Notes: a model not told the origin generated them from the letters alone. DNA of 6,293 bases from Rickettsiales bacterium (GCA_023301015.1 JALZVI010000011.1:1-6293), one strand, 5' to 3'; counted from the stretch's first letter, positions 1-6,063 are shown. Translations and numbers: made by a program.

Positions 1-507
1 AAAATTTTCGGTGAACTCATGATGCTTATTGAGCACGACAAGCGTAGCCCCGACTTTGGACTCCAGCTCACTTATTCCTCAAAAGCTGATACTCCCTTCC
101 ACGTCCCTCCAAACCTCCACCTCATCGGCACCATGAACACCGCGGACCGCTCGCTCTCGATGGTGGACTATGCCCTTCGCCGGCGCTTCTCCTTCATCGA
201 TCTCAACCCTGAGTTCCAAAGCCTCAACTTTGAATCTCTTTTGAGGAAATGTGGAGCAAGCCCGGCCCTCCTCTCGAAGATCCGTTCCCGAATTGAATCA
301 CTCAATGAGACCATCCTCGATGACACCCGCAACCTCGGTAAGGGCTATCGTATCGGTCACAGCTTCTTCTGCCCCGAGCCTGAAACCAACGCTGACGACT
401 CTTGGTATGAGGACCTCATTGAGTTTGAGATTGCCCCCCTCCTCCGGGAATATTGGATGGACAATGAATCCAAAGCAGAGGCCGAGATCGAGAACCTCCT
501 CGCCTAA
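1..507 (+). CDS. mcrB: McrB-type GTPase subunit of McrBC restriction system (5' part missing)
   Basis: This is the C-terminal 168 residues of an AAA+ GTPase of the McrB family; the frame is open from base 1, so the gene starts outside the window. McrB binds methylated DNA, hydrolyses GTP and drives the McrC nuclease to cut modified DNA in the cytoplasm. The visible part begins at KIFGELMMLIEHDKR, which in the family follows directly after the Walker B segment. The McrB signature GTMNTADRS lies at visible residues 43-51, including the NTAD guanine-recognition motif at 46-49, and the arginine-rich ALRRRF follows at about 58-63. The N-terminal DNA-recognition domain and Walker A cannot be seen, so which modification is recognised is unknown. 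The gene ends 6 nt before mcrC, as expected for a two-gene operon. Family assignment is very secure. Confidence 0.95.
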   Translation, partial: KIFGELMMLIEHDKRSPDFGLQLTYSSKADTPFHVPPNLHLIGTMNTADRSLSMVDYALRRRFSFIDLNPEFQSLNFESLLRKCGASPALLSKIRSRIESLNETILDDTRNLGKGYRIGHSFFCPEPETNADDSWYEDLIEFEIAPLLREYWMDNESKAEAEIENLLA

Positions 508-513
508 AATCCC

Positions 514-1554
514 ATGGCTGGCGCAATCCCCATCCAAAACATCTACTACCTCCTCTGCTACGCTTGGGACCAGCTCGACGAAGCCGAGGAAGTAGACATC
601 GCAGCCCAGGATTGCCACTCGCTTGACGAACTCTTTGCCCGTGTCCTCAGCAACGGAACCCATCAGCTACTCAAGCGCGGACTCGACCGTGATTACATCA
701 GCCATCGTGAAGAAACAGCCTCACTCAAGGGCCGCTTCGATCTCACCGCAAGCATGGCCAAGCAAACGTGGAGACAAGGCCGAATGGTCTGCGAATTCGA
801 TGAACTCAGCCACAACATCCTCCACAATCGCATTCTCAAAACGACGATCTCTCGCCTTGCCGACAATCCCCACTTGGAAAAAGAAACGGCAGCACTCCTT
901 CACCACCAAGAAAAGCTCCTCAGCGAGATCACGCCCATCCGCATCACCTCTCGCCTCTTTCGAAAAGTCCGTCTCCATCGCAACAACCGTTCTTACCGTT
1001 TCCTCCTCAACATCTGCGAGCTGATTCACGAATCCCACCTCCCTACCGAGGAACAAGGAGAATCCCGCTTCCGCGATTTCATCCGCGATGAAAAGCGGAT
1101 GCCTTACCTCTTCGAGGCCTTCGTGAAGAACTTCTACAAACGAGAACAACGAAAATTCAAAGTCGGAGCCATTCAACCAAAGTGGAACGCCACCGGCTCA
1201 GAAGAAGCACTCGCCGTCCTCCCACAAATGAGAACTGACGTCACCCTTCTCTCTAAAGAACGGTCGATCATCCTAGATTGTAAATTCTACAAAGAAGCGC
1301 TCAAAAGCCGCTTCGACAGTAATCGAAAGCTTCACTCCGCCAACCTCTACCAGCTCTACACCTACCTCAAAAGCGCCCACCACATGCCCTCTTGGGAAAA
1401 CTCAGAAGGAATCCTCCTCTACCCGGCAACCACCGCGAAATTTGACTATCAGTTTAATATCGATTCCCACCAAATCAGAGCAATGGCCATAAATCTAGAT
1501 CAGCCGTGGCCCCAGATCTCGAGCCAACTCCTTGCGATTTTGGAGATATCCTAA
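514..1554 (+). CDS. mcrC: McrC nuclease subunit of McrBC restriction system
   Basis: A 346-residue protein, close to the roughly 350 residues of E. coli McrC. McrC is the PD-(D/E)XK endonuclease partner of McrB and stimulates its GTPase. The N-terminus IPIQNIYYLLCYAWDQL (residues 5-21) is the family hallmark (IPIxNxYYhhxYAW). The nuclease core is in the C-terminal half: a likely acidic helix residue E201 (YLFEAF), D242 in MRTDV, then D255-C-K257 in the strand IILDCKFYKE. All catalytic residues therefore appear intact. The ATG is 6 nt after the mcrB stop, which implies co-transcription and probably coupled translation. Arginine is encoded almost only by CGN codons. No frameshift is seen, so with a full-length mcrB upstream the system should be functional. 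Confidence 0.95.
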   Translation: MAGAIPIQNIYYLLCYAWDQLDEAEEVDIAAQDCHSLDELFARVLSNGTHQLLKRGLDRDYISHREETASLKGRFDLTASMAKQTWRQGRMVCEFDELSHNILHNRILKTTISRLADNPHLEKETAALLHHQEKLLSEITPIRITSRLFRKVRLHRNNRSYRFLLNICELIHESHLPTEEQGESRFRDFIRDEKRMPYLFEAFVKNFYKREQRKFKVGAIQPKWNATGSEEALAVLPQMRTDVTLLSKERSIILDCKFYKEALKSRFDSNRKLHSANLYQLYTYLKSAHHMPSWENSEGILLYPATTAKFDYQFNIDSHQIRAMAINLDQPWPQISSQLLAILEIS

Positions 1555-1634
1555 AATAACCTTCTTCCCCATTCTCACTTCTCTCCCACTGATTAACCGC
1601 CAAGAATACCTTCTTACATCTTCACTGGAACTGA
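1555..1634. other. Pyrimidine-rich spacer between mcrC and the next gene
   Basis: This 80-nt gap has no gene. It is strongly pyrimidine-rich on the + strand. The word ACCTTCTT occurs at 1559-1566 and 1608-1615, with a third copy at 1639-1646 just inside the following gene. I see no hairpin followed by a T-run, so no intrinsic terminator for mcrC is evident, and no convincing promoter. Confidence 0.5.
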
Positions 1635-2573
1635 ATGCACCTTCTTTTAATGAATAAGAGCCCCTTTACAGAACTATCCCCTGATCAGCAGCGCGATCTC
1701 ATGGACAGACTTCACAATGGAGACGAGTTCGTCTTTGCAGGTGAAGAATACACCGTTCCCGGCCGTCTTGCTAACGAACACATGGGGCTCGCTTCTGGAC
1801 TCTTTGAAGTGAACCCGGAGGAGCTTATCAGTGTCGCCAAACATCTCGCACAAGAGGGCGACGAAATGAGTAGAACGATTGAGAGAGCTTACTCTCTTAT
1901 CTGCGAGGCTCATGTTTTTTCGAGGAACCTCAAACACTGGAACGACAAGTCGAGGAGAGGTCATGTTTCCCAAGCGCTTCATGACTGTGTCGAGCCGCAC
2001 GTCATCAAGGACGGAGAAGATCGCGGCAAGGTTCCAAGAATGGCTGTGATCCAGTCATTTTTGAAATCCAAGAACAAGGCCTCCAACAAAACCGATGCCG
2101 GAAAGATCTTCAATAGATGGGTAAGAGAGACACTGCGGAAAAAGTCCTTTGATGAGGTGATGCCTTGGGACCCATCGCGCTCCGACTTTGATCAAAAGCT
2201 TAGCGTCTCCCTCTATGAAAAAGGTTGGATCCGTTGGGTTACAGTTCGTGGAGGGGACCACTTCATTCTTCCTTCCGAGACAGAACAACCAGAGACCAAG
2301 CCAAGGACAAAAGCTAAGGAAGGAGACCACGTCACCCGCCCTTGGTGGAATACAAAGAAAACTTGGTGGCCCAATCCTAGTTCCGAGGAGCAAAAGAAGT
2401 TCAAGTCAGAGTTCCTATGCAGCAAAAACAAACTCTTCCACTCGGATTATTCTGCGAAGCGATGCTTAAGACGCTTCGATGAATGGCTCATGGTTCAAAC
2501 AAAGATCGACGAAGAATCTAGAGGGCTAAAGAAGAAGCAATCTATCGACCCAGAGACTGGTCAATTCGATTAG
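1635..2573 (+). CDS. Hypothetical protein, 312 aa, unrecognised
   Basis: I do not recognise this family. The protein is 312 residues, soluble, charged, with no signal peptide or membrane segment. The N-terminal third is acidic and helical (ELSPDQQRDLMDRL, then EELISVAKHLAQEGDE). The middle is basic (KSKNKASNKTDAGKIFNRW). A tryptophan-rich patch WWNTKKTWWPNP sits at residues 237-248, and the end (KKKQSIDPETGQFD) is polar. About half of its 22 arginines use AGA or AGG, against about one in ten in mcrC, which suggests a different origin. The ATG at 1635 has GGAA 4 nt upstream as a possible ribosome site; a second in-frame ATG at 1650 would remove only five residues. It lies 80 nt after mcrC on the same strand, so it could be a defence accessory or unrelated cargo. 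That the frame is a real gene is likely from its length and lack of competing frames. Confidence 0.75.
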   Translation: MHLLLMNKSPFTELSPDQQRDLMDRLHNGDEFVFAGEEYTVPGRLANEHMGLASGLFEVNPEELISVAKHLAQEGDEMSRTIERAYSLICEAHVFSRNLKHWNDKSRRGHVSQALHDCVEPHVIKDGEDRGKVPRMAVIQSFLKSKNKASNKTDAGKIFNRWVRETLRKKSFDEVMPWDPSRSDFDQKLSVSLYEKGWIRWVTVRGGDHFILPSETEQPETKPRTKAKEGDHVTRPWWNTKKTWWPNPSSEEQKKFKSEFLCSKNKLFHSDYSAKRCLRRFDEWLMVQTKIDEESRGLKKKQSIDPETGQFD

Positions 2574-2782
2574 GTTCACCAGTAGGCGAAATGATTTGAG
2601 AAAGTATTATGAACTGATTCAGGAGCCAAGTTGGGCATTTTAGCATGCCTCGTCAGGGAGAGGCGGCCTTTCGAGAATAGATAGAGGTGAAATTAGCCTC
2701 AAGGCGAGGCGTCACTGTGTTCAAGGTGGGGCGTCACGGCTCCAACTTGGGGCGAACGGTGGCGGATAAGGTCTACATCGTT
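2574..2782. promoter_or_regulatory. Intergenic control region upstream of the replication operon
   Basis: About 210 bp lie between the hypothetical gene and the preferred start of the HTH gene. It contains two odd palindromes CCAANTTGG (2626-2634 and 2742-2750), a short GCCTC/GAGGC dyad (2647-2664) and another (2696-2710), and the imperfect 22-bp tandem repeats listed separately. A frame with a GTG at 2687 runs through part of it, but the 22-bp repeat period is not a multiple of three, which argues for non-coding DNA. No clear -35/-10 pair was found. It most likely holds the promoter and operator of the following operon. Confidence 0.5.
2701..2766. repeat. Three imperfect tandem repeats of about 22 bp
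   Basis: Units start near 2701, 2723 and 2745. Units 1 and 2 share AAGG at the start and the exact octamer GGCGTCAC (2708-2715 and 2730-2737), 14 of the first 17 bases matching. Unit 3 is weaker and keeps GGGGCG followed by ACGG. A spacing of two helical turns places equivalent bases on one face of the DNA, as expected for an operator or iterons. They end 16 nt before the ATG at 2783. Confidence 0.6.
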
Positions 2783-3028
2783 ATGACAGACCATAATTAT
2801 CCCACAGAAACCAAAGCCAAATGGCTCCGCGACAAGCAAGCCGTTGGCATCTACAACATCAGCCGCACCAAACTCTGGACACTGGCAAAGGAAGGCAAGA
2901 TCCGCAGCGTCTCGCTCCAAGAGCCCGGAATGACCCGTGCCACCCGTCTCTTCGATGCCAAGTCTATCGACGCCTACATCGAGAGCTTCCTACCTGATGA
3001 TCAGAAAACTCAACCAGCAGCCGAGTAA
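2783..3028 (+). CDS. Small helix-turn-helix DNA-binding protein (excisionase/AlpA-like)
   Basis: An 81-residue protein from the ATG at 2783. The core TKAKWLRDKQAVGIYNISRTKLWTLAKEGKIRSVSL resembles the MerR-like helix-turn-helix of excisionases and AlpA-type regulators (HTH_17 style): a recognition helix in ISRTKLWTLAKEGK, a short wing, and the ending TRLFDAKSIDAYIESF that closes the fold. Such proteins bind DNA near attachment sites or phage-type promoters and help excision or gene control. An in-frame GTG at 2687 would add 32 residues, but that stretch is the 22-bp repeat tract and its sequence looks unlike protein, so I prefer 2783. The stop overlaps the primase start by one base (TAATG), so it heads the replication operon. 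Binding to the repeats just upstream, giving self-control, is inference. Confidence 0.8.
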   Translation: MTDHNYPTETKAKWLRDKQAVGIYNISRTKLWTLAKEGKIRSVSLQEPGMTRATRLFDAKSIDAYIESFLPDDQKTQPAAE

Positions 3029-4176
3029 TGAAAAAGCCACCCTGTCAGGTGGCTCCTCCGCAAAGTCGATTTCGATCCCGACAAGCGAAGGTTACCACCC
3101 AGCAAGACCCCGACAAGCTCGATCAACTCAAGGCGCAACTTCCGCATTACCTTGAACGATACCACACAGATCGCATTGCAAAGCGCTCTCCCCACAAGCT
3201 CATGCTTCATTGCCCTTTCCATGAAGATCGCTCGCCTTCGTTCACTGCCGATGACTCGAAAGGAACGTGGCTCTTCAAGTGCTTCTCTTGCGGGAGAGCG
3301 GGGAGCCTCATCGATCTCCATGCGGAGTGCGCTTCTCTGAAGCCGAGGACAGCCGAGGCCCTACAATCGACAGCGCAAGCCGTCGGCATGGAGTTCTCTC
3401 TATCCCCTGCCCTCACTCCAGCCGAGCGAAAGCAATGGGCGAGAAGGAAGCAAGACGCCGAGCGCGCTCATGCCAAACACCAAAAGAAGGCCACGCAGCA
3501 GAAGCTTCTCACCGATCACCAGCAACGCACCTTGCCCGACAAGCTGAAGCCTTACCTCTCGAAAGATTGGCGGGCCGACCTCTGGCACAGCTCCCCGATA
3601 TGGACGGAGACGCCAAGCGACTCGACCTTAACATTTCTTAACATCCTCTTCCCTCCCGGTGCCCTTTTATGGATGGGCGAACCTTATGACACGGGACAAG
3701 AAAAGCACCGGAGGCATTTCAAGACGTGCCAGGAATGGCTGAAGGTCAGCCCCCTTCCTCCACGGCTTGCCGCTGGATGCTTCCGCGCGGACTCATACAG
3801 CCGCTCTATCGCAAATCTGGAGAGTTCTTCATTCCTCATCATTGAGAGCGACGACCTCATCGGAAGGAAGCCGACCAACGCCGGCGAACGAGCGCAAAAC
3901 AAGGCGCTCAGCTACGCCCTCGCACTCTATTGCCAAGACAAGCTCGGCCTCCATCTCCGCGCCGTCATTGATACCGGAAACAAGAGCCTTCACCTCTGGT
4001 TTGATCGACCTCCCGCAAAGGATTTGGCCGCAATCCAACAACTCGCCCCCGGCCTCCGCATCGACACAGGCCTCCTAGAATCATGCTCCACCGCTCCGCT
4101 AAGGATGCCCGGATGCATCCATGAAAAAACCAACATCCCCGCCACCCTCCTCTACCTCGACTTCCTAGCATCATGA
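3028..4176 (+). CDS. CHC2 zinc-finger / AEP-like primase
   Basis: A 382-residue replication protein. Residues 40-110 form a CHC2 zinc ribbon as in DnaG: C62-P-F-H65, then EDRSPSF, then C85-F-S-C88-G followed by GSLIDL. A charged helical linker follows at about 130-170. The C-terminal half lacks a DnaG Toprim signature and instead shows motifs in the order of archaeo-eukaryotic primases: FLIIESDD with E273 and D275 as metal ligands (Glu replaces the usual first Asp), S320-L-H322 in GNKSLHLWFD, and an acidic residue D346 followed by LRMPG at 358-362. It should make primers for element replication. It is coupled to both neighbours (TAATG upstream, ATGA downstream). The start at 3028 is forced, since the next methionine is M59 near the zinc ligands. 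Zinc finger call is secure; the AEP call is from motifs only. Confidence 0.82.
   Translation: MKKPPCQVAPPQSRFRSRQAKVTTQQDPDKLDQLKAQLPHYLERYHTDRIAKRSPHKLMLHCPFHEDRSPSFTADDSKGTWLFKCFSCGRAGSLIDLHAECASLKPRTAEALQSTAQAVGMEFSLSPALTPAERKQWARRKQDAERAHAKHQKKATQQKLLTDHQQRTLPDKLKPYLSKDWRADLWHSSPIWTETPSDSTLTFLNILFPPGALLWMGEPYDTGQEKHRRHFKTCQEWLKVSPLPPRLAAGCFRADSYSRSIANLESSSFLIIESDDLIGRKPTNAGERAQNKALSYALALYCQDKLGLHLRAVIDTGNKSLHLWFDRPPAKDLAAIQQLAPGLRIDTGLLESCSTAPLRMPGCIHEKTNIPATLLYLDFLAS
3031..3054 (-). terminator. Terminator-like hairpin at the primase start, minus-strand orientation
   Basis: A perfect 7-bp stem, AGCCACC (3035-3041) and GGTGGCT (3048-3054), encloses a 6-nt loop. On the minus strand the stem is followed by a run of five Ts, the form of an intrinsic terminator for leftward transcripts. 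On the + strand the same hairpin begins 5 nt after the primase ATG codon, where it could hinder translation initiation. No minus-strand gene to the right needs a terminator here, so its role is uncertain. Confidence 0.4.
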
Positions 4177-5192
4177 ACACTCCAGAAGAACCCTCAAAAG
4201 CAGAAGAAACTCTCAAGGAAGAGATGAAGGCCGCTGGAGCTGCGCCAGAGAATCCCCACACCGCTCTCTTTAAATCATCCACGGTTTCCAGCCTCGTTTT
4301 TCGAGAGATGGAAATCCCCGAGCGGGAGCCACTGCTAGACCCCTTCTTCAAGGCGGGAGACTACGGGCTCATTTTCGCTCCCCGTGGAGTTGGAAAGAGC
4401 TGGCTCAGTCTCATGATCGCGAAAGCCCTTACCGAAAGCGGTAAGCTAGGAAATCACTGGGAAGCGCCCGAGGTGAAACGAGCGCTCTATCTCGACGCAG
4501 AGATGAATCTCGCAGACCTCCAGAAGCGATGCCGCCATCTCGCGATCCAGAACGAGCAATTCCAGATCCTCAGCCATGAGATGATCTTTTCAGAATCTCA
4601 AGACACCCTCTCGCTCAACCTTGCCGATCCCACCCAGCAAGACGCGCTGAAAGAACACTGTCTCACCGAGAAGATCGATGTCCTGATTCTCGATAACCTC
4701 TCCACGGCGTTTCGTGGACTCAATGAGAACGAGAGCGATTCATGGGAGCAGGTCTCCCCGTGGCTCCTAGAGCTTCGTCGTCACGGGATTGCCGTCATTC
4801 TCGTCTGCCATGCCGGACGAAACGGAAATATTCGAGGAACGAGTAGGCGCGAGGACATGGCCCACTGGATCATCAGCCTTGAGGAAATGGACACGGGAAT
4901 CGAAGGCGCTCACGAATTCAAAACTAAGTTCACTAAGTGCCGGAATTGCGTTGGCTCCGATGTCCCCTCCTTGGCTTGGCTCATGAGTGAAGACGACGGA
5001 ATCGCGAAAGTCTCCACTTCAGCAATCGATCTCCAGAGCCAGATGATCGAATTGATTCAAGGAGGGATGACATCAGCATCCGACCTCTCTACCGAACTAG
5101 GCAAAGCCAAGGGGACGATCTCCAAATGGGCCAGAAAGGCCGCAGACGATGGAAAAATCAAAATCACGAATGGCCGATACCTGCCGATCTAG
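4173..5192 (+). CDS. RepA-like RecA-fold ATPase (replicative helicase type) with C-terminal HTH
   Basis: A 339-residue protein of the AAA_25/RepA-like group, related to plasmid RSF1010 RepA and DnaB-type hexameric helicases. Walker A is APRGVGKSW with K75; RALYLDAEMN follows with an acidic residue typical of the family; Walker B is VLILDN with D174; the later strand VILVCHAGRNG carries H213, and GTSRREDMAHWIISLEE matches the conserved RG(S/T) region after it. Residues 291-339 form a helix-turn-helix with wing (TSASDLSTELGKAKGTISKWARKAADDGKI), a likely DNA-binding tail. The first about 40 residues are charged and probably disordered. The ATG overlaps the primase stop (ATGA), so the two are made together; the likely role is opening or unwinding the element's origin. 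GAAAC-rich DNA follows directly. The ATPase fold is secure; helicase activity is inferred. Confidence 0.88.
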   Translation: MNTPEEPSKAEETLKEEMKAAGAAPENPHTALFKSSTVSSLVFREMEIPEREPLLDPFFKAGDYGLIFAPRGVGKSWLSLMIAKALTESGKLGNHWEAPEVKRALYLDAEMNLADLQKRCRHLAIQNEQFQILSHEMIFSESQDTLSLNLADPTQQDALKEHCLTEKIDVLILDNLSTAFRGLNENESDSWEQVSPWLLELRRHGIAVILVCHAGRNGNIRGTSRREDMAHWIISLEEMDTGIEGAHEFKTKFTKCRNCVGSDVPSLAWLMSEDDGIAKVSTSAIDLQSQMIELIQGGMTSASDLSTELGKAKGTISKWARKAADDGKIKITNGRYLPI

Positions 5193-5199
5193 TCCAATG

Positions 5200-5238
5200 G
5201 TTTCCTGTTTCCCTCCCCTAGGTGAAGAAACGGGAAAC
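5200..5238. repeat. Inverted repeat GTTTCCTGTTTC / GAAACGGGAAAC after the RepA-like gene
   Basis: The arms are 5200-5211 and 5227-5238, separated by 15 nt that contain the palindrome CCTAGG. They match at 11 of 12 positions; in RNA the mismatch becomes a G-U pair, so a 12-bp hairpin is possible just after the RepA-like stop. No T-run follows, so it is more likely a protein-binding dyad than an intrinsic terminator. Within each arm the GAAAC words are 7 bp apart. Confidence 0.6.
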
Positions 5239-5295
5239 GATTGGAAACGAAAGAGGAAACCGAAAGAAACGAGAATGATGAGTCCTATATCTCTA

Positions 5296-5328
5296 GTTGG
5301 TTTCCAAGAAACGGGCAGTGAAACCAAC
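5296..5328. repeat. Inverted repeat GTTGGTTTC / GAAACCAAC
   Basis: Perfect 9-bp arms at 5296-5304 and 5320-5328, separated by 15 nt, the same spacing as in the dyad at 5200-5238. A second overlapping dyad GTTTC-CAA-GAAAC lies at 5300-5312. Both use the same GAAAC word as the rest of the region, which suggests one binding protein. Confidence 0.55.
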
Positions 5329-5391
5329 CTACCTAAACACGGAAACAAGCAGTCTCGTGACCTTTCCTTTCATTCCTCAATAAAACTCACT

Positions 5392-5411
5392 CCTTTAGGG
5401 ACTGAAGAAAC
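5392..5411 (+). repeat. 20-bp direct repeat, copy 1
   Basis: The 20-mer CCTTTAGGGACTGAAGAAAC is repeated exactly at 5428-5447, 36 bp downstream. It contains one GAAAC word. A shorter relative (CCTAGGTGAAGAAAC) lies at 5217-5231. Confidence 0.85.
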
Positions 5412-5427
5412 CTACCCAAAACGTCTC

Positions 5428-5447
5428 CCTTTAGGGACTGAAGAAAC
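5428..5447 (+). repeat. 20-bp direct repeat, copy 2
   Basis: Exact copy of the 20-mer at 5392-5411. It ends 7 nt before the ATG at 5455, so a protein bound here could cover the ribosome-binding or promoter zone of the next gene. Here the start extends to the small dyad CCCT-TT-AGGG (5427-5436). Confidence 0.85.
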
Positions 5448-5454
5448 TCGAACT

Positions 5455-6063
5455 ATGAGAAAATTTATCCTCTGCCGGGAACGGCTCGAACGCATTCAAA
5501 CCGTGCTCACTCGCCTAGGTGGAAGTGCCAGTCTTCGCAATCTCTGGCGAGGTCATACAATCCATGGCACGGAGGTCGAGCAAGCGGCTGAAGCGGGGTT
5601 TCTCACCATTGAGACAATGAAGCCCGCAACCGGGAGGCCGTCGCGGGTTGCGCGAATTGTTAGCAAAACACATTCCGCGAAACTCCCGCCCCATCGCTGC
5701 AACATCGACACCCTCATCAGCCATAAACACTGGCGCTTCGCGCTCAACTATTGCGCGGGCGAGCTAGGACCGGGCCTATTCTCCTTCAAGAGAAGAGCGT
5801 GGTTCGCCTACATGCAGACCTACAGGAGCGCCAAGAGTAAAGGCGCAGCCCGTGCAAGCGCTAGTCGCCTTATGAAGCGCCCCGATGTGAGAGCCGCGAT
5901 TCAGTGGACCTTTGCTTCGATCAACAGAGAGAGAAACAGCCGCGACCACTCCCCCACGACTGAAGCCGAGGTATGGGATGCACTCAGGGCGATCAGGAGC
6001 GATCGCGCAAGATGGGCTCCTTGGTATATCCGCTTGAATTGGGAGAATGAGGAGCAACAGTAG
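5455..6063 (+). CDS. Winged-helix / small-terminase-like DNA-binding protein
   Basis: A 202-residue protein from the ATG at 5455. Residues 10-68 look like a winged helix: helices in RLERIQTVLTRLGG and EVEQAAEAGFL, then the wing KPATGRPSRVARI. Residues 111-150, with RAWFAYMQTYRSAKSKGAAR and SASRLMKRPDVRAAI, resemble the N-terminal DNA-binding helices of phage small terminase subunits (xAFxxxYxx...sasrLLkrpxVxxxI). TerS proteins select DNA for packaging; in satellites a TerS redirects a helper phage's machinery. No large terminase is near, so it may instead be an origin-binding protein. The frame is open upstream to an ATG at 5149, which would overlap the RepA-like gene by 44 nt and add about 100 repeat-rich residues; I prefer 5455 because similarity to folded domains begins there. 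No strong Shine-Dalgarno is visible. Confidence 0.65.
   Translation: MRKFILCRERLERIQTVLTRLGGSASLRNLWRGHTIHGTEVEQAAEAGFLTIETMKPATGRPSRVARIVSKTHSAKLPPHRCNIDTLISHKHWRFALNYCAGELGPGLFSFKRRAWFAYMQTYRSAKSKGAARASASRLMKRPDVRAAIQWTFASINRERNSRDHSPTTEAEVWDALRAIRSDRARWAPWYIRLNWENEEQQ

Larger units (their letters stand above)
5200..5447. other. Candidate replication origin: GAAAC-rich iteron-like region
   Basis: The word GAAAC starts at 5227, 5234, 5244, 5256, 5266, 5308, 5320, 5342, 5407 and 5443, and its complement GTTTC at 5200, 5207 and 5300. Several neighbours are spaced 10-12 bp, about one helical turn. The cluster lies directly after the primase and RepA-like genes, where origins of plasmids and satellites are often found. 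No initiator Rep of a known iteron type is seen, and the same frame stays open through the tract, so part of it could instead be coding. Confidence 0.5.

Noticed and set aside
298..1176. Open frames on the minus strand at 298-663 and 721-1176
   Set aside because: They lie opposite mcrB and mcrC, which are secure by motif, and their translations show no recognisable family.
2687..2782. GTG start at 2687 for the HTH gene
   Set aside because: The added 32 residues cover the 22-bp tandem repeats and do not resemble the family; ATG 2783 gives a compact HTH protein.
2797..2806. DnaA-box-like TTATCCCACA
   Set aside because: It has an extra C relative to TTATCCACA, is single and lies inside the HTH coding region.
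3207..3641. Overlapping frames at 3267-3641 (+) and 3207-3416 (-)
   Set aside because: They are shadows of the primase frame, which carries the zinc ligands and coupled start and stop.
5200..5447. CRISPR array
   Set aside because: Repeats are short and irregular, the only long exact repeat has two copies with a 16-bp gap, and no cas gene is present.
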